Source: Promicromonospora umidemergens (GTDB taxonomy: Bacteria; Actinomycetota; Actinomycetes; Actinomycetales; Cellulomonadaceae). From it: a DNA stretch of 64,000 nt. The stretch is taken from contig NZ_JAMTCT010000004.1 of assembly GCF_024171995.1 (NCBI RefSeq), positions 62,001 to 126,000 of the forward strand. The letters run 5' to 3'. Made by a program: the position numbers and the translations under genes. Below are positions 59,143 to 64,000 of this stretch, one piece after another (position 1 is the first letter of the stretch; each line of letters begins with the position of its first letter). The notes beneath the pieces are model-generated. The model saw only the letters and a program-made list of their open reading frames with translations, had not been told where the DNA came from and ran no database searches.

Positions 59143-59196
59143 GGTAAAAGGTCAGGTGATCGGCAGCTCGGGTTGCCGATCACCTGGCCTTTTACC
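59143..59196. terminator. Bidirectional terminator between gluD and recX
   Basis: A 23-bp stem with one mismatch pairs 59143-59165 with 59174-59196 around an 8-nt loop. It starts GGTAAAAGG and ends CCTTTTACC, so a T-rich stretch follows the stem core in both directions. It lies between convergent genes. Confidence 0.88.
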
Positions 59197-59215
59197 GACC
59201 TTTCCCGGGCTGGGC

Positions 59216-59881
59216 TCAGTCCTCGGAGTAGCCGAGGTCGTCTGTGTCCTCGCCCTCCGCGGCGAGCGCGTCGCGGACCAGCTCGAAGGCCAGGCCGGGC
59301 GCGTAGCCCTTGCGCGCGAGCGAACCGACGGCGCGACGGACCCGCACCTGGCGGTCGAGGCTGCGCGTGCGGGTGATGAGCTTCGTGGCCAGCTTCGCGC
59401 CCGCGACCCGCTCGTCGTCCGGGTCGAGCTGGTCCAGGGCCTCGGTGGCCGTGTCCTCGTCGATGCCGCGCCGACGCAGCTCCGCCGCGATGCCTCGCCG
59501 GGCAAGGCCCCGTTCGGCGTGCCGGGTCCGGACGATGGTCTCCGCGTAGGTCGCGTCGTCCACCAGGCCCACCTCGTCGAACCGGTCGAGCACCTGCACG
59601 ACGACGTCCTCCGGGTAGCTCTTTCGGGCCAGCGACTGCTCCAGCTCACGCCGGGACCGCTGCGCCGCCGTCAGGGTCTTCAGGACTGCCTCGCGGGCCT
59701 TCTCGACGGCCTCGTCCCGGGTGATCTCGCCGGCCTCGAGACGCTCGGCGACGGTTTTGCGTGGTGCTCGGTCGGCGCTGTTGCGCCCTCCGCGGCTGCT
59801 CGTCCAGCCACCCTCCCGAGCAGCCGGACGGCCCCGACGCTTCCCCACGCCGGGACCATCCGCTGGATCACCGTACTGCAC
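59216..59881 (-). CDS. recX: RecA regulator RecX
   Basis: This 221-residue protein has the three-helix RecX repeats: LTAAQRSRRELEQSLARKSY, VLDRFDEVGLVDDATYAETI and HAERGLARRGIAAELRRRGI, with a further degenerate repeat to the end. A basic N-terminal extension (about 1-60) is usual in actinobacteria. GTG 59881 lies 1 nt after the recA stop (TGAcGTG), so recA and recX are coupled. RecX limits RecA filament growth. Confidence 0.92.
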   Translation of the reverse strand: MQYGDPADGPGVGKRRGRPAAREGGWTSSRGGRNSADRAPRKTVAERLEAGEITRDEAVEKAREAVLKTLTAAQRSRRELEQSLARKSYPEDVVVQVLDRFDEVGLVDDATYAETIVRTRHAERGLARRGIAAELRRRGIDEDTATEALDQLDPDDERVAGAKLATKLITRTRSLDRQVRVRRAVGSLARKGYAPGLAFELVRDALAAEGEDTDDLGYSED

Positions 59882-59882
59882 G

Positions 59883-61100
59883 TCAGAACGGCGCCTTCTC
59901 GGCGGCCGCTTCCGCCTTCTCGGCAGTCTTCGACGCCGCGGGCTTCGCAGCCTTCGAGCGCGCGCTGGGTGCCTTGGTGGCCTTCGCCGTTGCCGTCGTC
60001 CGGGAGGACGAGCTCGCCGCCGCGACGGTGCCCGCAGCCGGTGCGGTGTCCGTGCCGGCAGGGGCCGCCGCAGCCGCACCCCCGTCTGCCGGCGCGTCGA
60101 CCTTCGGGCCCACGCCCAGCTTCTCCTTGACGCGCTTCTCGATGTCGTTGGCGAGGTCGGGGTTGTCCCGCAGGAACGCTCGCGCGTTCTCCTTGCCCTG
60201 CCCGAGCTGGTCACCCTCGTAGGTGAACCACGAGCCCGACTTGCGCACGAAGCCGTGCTCCACGCCCATGTCGATCAGGCCACCCTCGCGGGAGATGCCG
60301 TGGCCGTACAGGATGTCGAACTCGGCCTGCTTGAACGGCGGCGCCATCTTGTTCTTGACGACCTTCACCCGGGTGCGGTTACCGACCGCGTCCGTACCCT
60401 CCTTGAGGGTCTCGATACGCCGGATGTCGAGGCGGATCGACGCGTAGAACTTCAGCGCCTTGCCACCGGTGGTGGTCTCGGGCGAGCCGAAGAACACACC
60501 GATCTTCTCGCGCAGCTGGTTGATGAAGATCGCGGTGGTGCCGGACTGGCTGAGGGCGCCCGTGATCTTGCGCAGGGCCTGCGACATGAGGCGAGCCTGC
60601 AGACCCACGTGGCTGTCGCCCATCTCGCCCTCGATCTCGGCCTTGGGCGTCAGCGCGGCGACGGAGTCGATGACGATTATGTCGAGCGCACCGGAGCGGA
60701 TCAGCATGTCGGTGATCTCGAGCGCCTGCTCGCCGGTGTCCGGCTGCGAGACCAGGAGGGCGTCGGTGTCGACACCGAGCTTCTTGGCGTAGTCCGGGTC
60801 CAGCGCGTGCTCGGCGTCGATGAATGCCGCGATGCCGCCCTGGCGCTGCGCACTGGCCACCGCGTGCAGCGCGATGGTCGTCTTGCCCGAGGACTCGGGC
60901 CCATATACCTCGACGACACGGCCTCGGGGCAGACCGCCGATACCGAGCGCCACGTCGAGCGCGATCGAGCCGGTCGGAATCACCTCGATAGGCGCGCGGA
61001 TCTCGTCGCCGAGGCGCATGACCGAGCCCTTGCCAAAGCTGCGGTCGATCTGAGCGAGGGCCGCTTCGAGGGCCTTGTCGCGATCTGCTGGTGCGGGCAT
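59883..61100 (-). CDS. recA: Recombinase RecA
   Basis: This 405-residue protein has Walker [10 protein letters not shown] (67-75), the MAW-type [20 protein letters not shown], loop L2 with [20 protein letters not shown], and [17 protein letters not shown]. The core is complete. The C-terminal 60 residues are Ala/Lys/Thr-rich ([20 protein letters not shown]), a basic histone-like extension. It drives homologous recombination and LexA self-cleavage. A LexA box lies 155-170 nt upstream of the ATG. It is co-transcribed with recX. Confidence 0.98.
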   Translation of the reverse strand: MPAPADRDKALEAALAQIDRSFGKGSVMRLGDEIRAPIEVIPTGSIALDVALGIGGLPRGRVVEVYGPESSGKTTIALHAVASAQRQGGIAAFIDAEHALDPDYAKKLGVDTDALLVSQPDTGEQALEITDMLIRSGALDIIVIDSVAALTPKAEIEGEMGDSHVGLQARLMSQALRKITGALSQSGTTAIFINQLREKIGVFFGSPETTTGGKALKFYASIRLDIRRIETLKEGTDAVGNRTRVKVVKNKMAPPFKQAEFDILYGHGISREGGLIDMGVEHGFVRKSGSWFTYEGDQLGQGKENARAFLRDNPDLANDIEKRVKEKLGVGPKVDAPADGGAAAAAPAGTDTAPAAGTVAAASSSSRTTATAKATKAPSARSKAAKPAASKTAEKAEAAAEKAPF

Positions 61101-61254
61101 GTGCAACACCTTCGGTTTCGGGGCGCTCTGTGCGCCGGCGTGGATGGCTCTGTACGTCGTTGCCGACCGTACGCGGAGCCACTGACACGAACGCCTTCTC
61201 CGGCCGCCGCCTGTGGACGACGTTCCGAAATCCGTGCCTGTGGTCAAAGTCTAA

Positions 61255-61270
61255 CCGAACGCGTGTTCGA
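61255..61270 (-). promoter_or_regulatory. LexA (SOS) box upstream of recA
   Basis: CCGAACGCGTGTTCGA matches TCGAAC-N4-GTTCGA at 11 of 12 fixed positions. Its distance from the recA ATG implies a leader of over 100 nt. No other gene lies in 61101-61321. Confidence 0.85.
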
Positions 61271-61321
61271 GGCAACGCACGACACACCGGGGTGTCGTGG
61301 ACATCTCACCGACTCATCGGC

Positions 61322-61558
61322 TCAGCGGCGAGGCGGCGGTGCCTGCCGGTGCTCGTCCTTGCCCCACCGGTCGGCGTCGGGCACGTCCAGCGCGTCGCAC
61401 AGCGCGTGCCACACGTCACGCGGCTCGTCGCCGTCGTCCAGTGCGACAGCCGGGGTTCGGCCGTCCAGCGCAGGCAGCACCTGCTCGCGTGCGAGGGCGC
61501 GCCCGTAGGCGGGACCGAAGACCTCGTCGATCAGCTGCCAGAAATCCCGTTCGCGCAC
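61322..61558 (-). CDS. DUF3046 protein
   Basis: This 78-residue protein has MRERDFWQLIDEVFGPAYGR, LAREQVLPALDGRTPAVALD and PRDVWHALCDALDVPDADRW. The FW-L-DEVFG-AYG opening and L-G-T-xxAL-xG middle define DUF3046, a helical family next to recA in actinobacteria. GTG 61558 lies 5 nt after TAGGGT, a likely leaderless start. Function unknown. Confidence 0.9.
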   Translation of the reverse strand: MRERDFWQLIDEVFGPAYGRALAREQVLPALDGRTPAVALDDGDEPRDVWHALCDALDVPDADRWGKDEHRQAPPPRR

Positions 61559-61631
61559 CCCGCAACCCTACGTCTCCTCGAGCGGGCGCCGAGAACCGGC
61601 CGCTGTCAGTGGTCAGGGACAGAATGGGTCC

Positions 61632-64000
61632 ATGCCAACGCCCGACGACCCGCTCGCCCGGTTCGAACCCGCCACCCGCGCGTGGTTCGCCGGGGCGTTC
61701 GCGCAGCCCACCGCCGCGCAGGCCGGCGCGTGGGACGCCGTCGCGCGTGACCAGCACGCGCTGGTGGTCGCGCCGACCGGGTCGGGCAAGACGCTCGCGG
61801 CGTTCCTCTGGTCGATCGACCGGATCATGTCCGCTCCACCGCCCGAGGAGCGCGCCCGCCGCTGCCGAGTGCTGTACGTGTCGCCGCTCAAGGCTCTCGC
61901 CGCGGACGTGCAGCGCAACCTGCGCTCCCCGCTCACCGGCATCCGGCAGGCCGCGGCCCGGGACGGCGTCGAGGTCCCGGACGTCACCGTCGGCATGCGC
62001 ACGGGGGACACGCCTGCGAGCGAGCGGCGCTCGTTCGCCCCCCGCCCCCCGGACATCCTCGTCACGACGCCGGAGTCGCTGTTCCTCATCCTCACCTCGT
62101 CGGCGCGGGCCGGTCTGGCGGGCGTCGAGACCGTGGTGCTCGACGAGATCCATGCTGTCGCCGGCAGCAAGCGCGGCGCTCATCTGGCCCTGAGCCTTGA
62201 ACGGCTCGACGCGCTGCTCGACCGTCCGGCGCAACGCATCGGCCTGTCGGCGACGGTGCGCCCTGTGGACGCCGTCGCCCGGTTCCTCGGCGGCGGCCGC
62301 GACGACAGCTCCGCGCGGGAGGTCGCGGTCGTGCAGCCGCCGTCGCACAAGGAGTGGGCCATCGACGTCGTCGTGCCCGTCCCTGACCTCGCGGACCTCG
62401 ACAGCGCGCCGGCAACCGGTCCGTCCGATGGCGCGCTGCCGGCGGACGGCGCGGCCCCAGGGCCGGGCGGTGCCGGGACGAACGGTGCCAGGACGAACGG
62501 TGCCGGGACGAACGGTCCGGGCACCGGCGACGACGAGATCGACCTCTCGGGCGAGGCCACACGGCCCCTGCGCCGGGCGTCGGTCTGGCCGCACGTCGAG
62601 GAGCGCGTGGTCGACCTCGTGACCGACCACACCTCCACCATCGTCTTCACCAACAACCGGCGGGGCGCCGAGCGGCTGACCGCCCGGATGAACGAGGTGT
62701 GGGCGCAGCGCCAGGGCCTGGACGTCGCCGACCCGGCCAGCACCTGGGCCGCGCTCGTGCCGGGCCAGTCGGGCACGAGCGTCGGCATCCCCCCGCCGAC
62801 GCCCGGCCAGCGCGGCCTGCCCGAAGCCGTACCCGCCCAGGGCGAGACCCTTCTGGCGCGGGCCCACCACGGGTCGATGAGCCGCGCGGAGCGCACCCGC
62901 ACCGAGACGGAGCTCAAGGAGGGCCGGCTGCCCGCCGTGGTCGCCACGTCGTCCCTGGAGCTCGGCATCGACATGGGGGCGGTGGACCTCGTGGTGCAGG
63001 TCGGGGCGCCGCCGTCCGTGGCGAGCGGGCTGCAGCGCATCGGCAGGGCCGGCCACCAGGTGGGTGCGGTGTCCAAGGGTGTGGTCTTCCCGCTGTTCCG
63101 CGGCGACCTCGTGCCGGCCACCGTCATCGCGCAGCGCATGCGCGCCGGCGAGATCGAGCACATGCACGTCCCTGCCAACCCGCTCGACGTCCTGGCACAG
63201 CAGGTGGTGGCGGCCCTCGCGGTCGACGACTGGGCCGAGGAGGAGCTGCTCGCCCTCGTCCGCCGCGCCGCGCCGTTCGCCCGGCTCGGCGACGCGACCT
63301 GGCGCGCGGTGCTCGACATGCTCGCCGGCCGGTATCCCAGCGAGGACTTCGCCGAGCTGCGCGCCCGCATCACCTGGGACCGCGCGACGGGCATGCTGCG
63401 CGGTCGGCCGGGAGCGCTGCGCCTGGCCGCCACGAGCGGTGGCACCATCCCGGACAAGGGCGCCTACGGCGTCTTCCTCGCCACCGACGGGCCCGACGGC
63501 GGCGCGCCGGGCGACGCCCTCACCGACACCGTGGCCGGCGGAGCCGCCCGCACGCGCGGTGGCAAGCGCGTCGGCGAGCTGGACGAGGAGATGGTCTACG
63601 AGTCCCGGGTCGGCGACACGTTCACGCTCGGGTCGAGCACGTGGCGCATCCAGGAGATCACCACCGACCGGGTGCTGGTCACCCCGGCACCCGGCCTGCC
63701 CGGACGCCTGCCCTTCTGGAAGGGTGACGCCCAGGGCCGCCCCGCCGAGCTGGGCCGCGCGGTCGGCACGTTCGTCCGGGAGGCCGACGCCGCCCTCGCG
63801 GCCGACCTCGACGCCGGGCGCAAGCACCTGCGCGACGCCGGGCTCGACGCCTGGGCCGCGGACAACCTTGCCGCCTATCTGACCGAGCAGCGGCTGGGCA
63901 CCGGGCGCGTGCCCGACGACCGGACGGTGGTCGTGGAGCGGTTCCGCGACGAGCTCGGCGACTGGCGCGTGGTGATCCACTCGCCGCTCGGCGCACGGGT
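61632..64000 (+). CDS. lhr: Lhr-type large ATP-dependent helicase, N-terminal part (truncated by window end)
   Basis: This partial coding sequence covers 789 codons. Walker A is VVAPTGSGKTLAAFLWSIDR, Ia YVSPLKALAADVQRNL, then GMRTGDTPASERR, the DEIH box VVLDEIHAVAGSKRGAHLAL, SATV, then VFTNNRRGAERL, HHGSMSRAER, ATSSLELGIDMGAVDLVVQV and GLQRIGRAGHQ. This order is the Lhr core followed by its winged helix and beta-barrel domain. Lhr is a 3'-5' ssDNA translocase linked to mitomycin repair. ATG 61632 follows CAGAAT by 6 nt, probably leaderless. An internal 15-bp tandem repeat encodes a GTNGA linker near residue 285. Confidence 0.93.
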   Translation, partial: MPTPDDPLARFEPATRAWFAGAFAQPTAAQAGAWDAVARDQHALVVAPTGSGKTLAAFLWSIDRIMSAPPPEERARRCRVLYVSPLKALAADVQRNLRSPLTGIRQAAARDGVEVPDVTVGMRTGDTPASERRSFAPRPPDILVTTPESLFLILTSSARAGLAGVETVVLDEIHAVAGSKRGAHLALSLERLDALLDRPAQRIGLSATVRPVDAVARFLGGGRDDSSAREVAVVQPPSHKEWAIDVVVPVPDLADLDSAPATGPSDGALPADGAAPGPGGAGTNGARTNGAGTNGPGTGDDEIDLSGEATRPLRRASVWPHVEERVVDLVTDHTSTIVFTNNRRGAERLTARMNEVWAQRQGLDVADPASTWAALVPGQSGTSVGIPPPTPGQRGLPEAVPAQGETLLARAHHGSMSRAERTRTETELKEGRLPAVVATSSLELGIDMGAVDLVVQVGAPPSVASGLQRIGRAGHQVGAVSKGVVFPLFRGDLVPATVIAQRMRAGEIEHMHVPANPLDVLAQQVVAALAVDDWAEEELLALVRRAAPFARLGDATWRAVLDMLAGRYPSEDFAELRARITWDRATGMLRGRPGALRLAATSGGTIPDKGAYGVFLATDGPDGGAPGDALTDTVAGGAARTRGGKRVGELDEEMVYESRVGDTFTLGSSTWRIQEITTDRVLVTPAPGLPGRLPFWKGDAQGRPAELGRAVGTFVREADAALAADLDAGRKHLRDAGLDAWAADNLAAYLTEQRLGTGRVPDDRTVVVERFRDELGDWRVVIHSPLGAR
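62469..62513 (+). repeat. 15-bp tandem repeat inside lhr
   Basis: GGTGCCGGGACGAAC occurs three times (62469-62483, 62484-62498 with one change, 62499-62513), in frame, encoding a flexible Gly-Ala/Thr-Asn linker between helicase domains. Copy number may vary between strains. Confidence 0.8.

Noticed and set aside
61416-63980. 854-codon minus-strand open frame at the window end
   Set aside because: It is antisense to the Lhr helicase, whose motifs are all in order on the + strand.
1-64000. CRISPR arrays or rRNA genes
   Set aside because: No regularly spaced identical repeats with unique spacers and no rRNA-like sequence were seen; the only tandem repeats are short 7- to 15-bp units.

Overview
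The window is very GC-rich, and its gene families (LexA/NrdR/LysM cluster, recA-recX, DUF3046, gluABCD, miaAB-dapF, HflX, DUF5302) point to an actinobacterium, most likely a Micrococcales member close to Cellulomonadaceae or Promicromonosporaceae. That placement is an inference from gene content and order; no rRNA or tRNA gene is visible.

Positions 1 to about 33.6 kb are the right part of an integrative conjugative element (ICE). Its left end lies outside the window. It runs almost entirely on the + strand and carries a type IV secretion module: two small two-helix membrane proteins, a TrbL/VirB6-like channel protein, an SCO6880-family protein, a VirB4-like ATPase and a VirD4/TraG coupling ATPase. 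Interleaved are a duplicated pair of small unknown proteins (3.85-7.05 kb), a DprA-like protein, an ArdC-type antirestriction protein, a DUF4913 protein, a DUF4192 protein and an ImuA-like protein under a LexA box. The element ends with excisionase and tyrosine integrase genes on the minus strand. No relaxase and no full-length methylase-helicase are in the window.

Two features of the ICE stand out. First, nine dispersed paralogues (10.99, 16.86, 18.12, 19.43, 20.57, 25.42, 26.46, 28.28 and 30.67 kb) look like the N6-adenine methyltransferase domain of ICE methylase-helicases. In all nine the SAM-binding loop is replaced by a conserved GxDAxxLAGxP-type motif, and the NPPF catalytic motif is degenerate. 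Second, 17 soluble ICE proteins, including all nine paralogues, ArdC and DprA, end in a Pro/Arg-rich tail closed by a C-terminal leucine, while the T4SS machine parts do not. Only 1 of 29 chromosomal proteins in the window ends in leucine. I propose that this tail is a secretion or docking signal that lets the proteins travel with, or bind to, the conjugation machine.

From about 33.7 kb the window is ordinary chromosome: DUF5302, nrdR, the SOS-type LysM division inhibitor and lexA (divergent, with LexA boxes), ldh, a DinG-type helicase, a LacI-controlled maltose/alpha-glucoside operon (GH13 plus a three-gene ABC importer), hflX, a YtrA-type regulator with its ABC exporter, an RsmC-like methyltransferase, dapF-miaA-LigB-like, two YbjN proteins, miaB, the glutamate importer gluABCD, recX-recA, DUF3046, and the start of an Lhr-type helicase running off the end. 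LexA, RecA, RecX, the LysM protein and the ICE-borne ImuA-like gene form one SOS circuit that joins host and element. Many genes seem to be read from leaderless transcripts, with a TAnnnT box 5-8 nt before the start codon.
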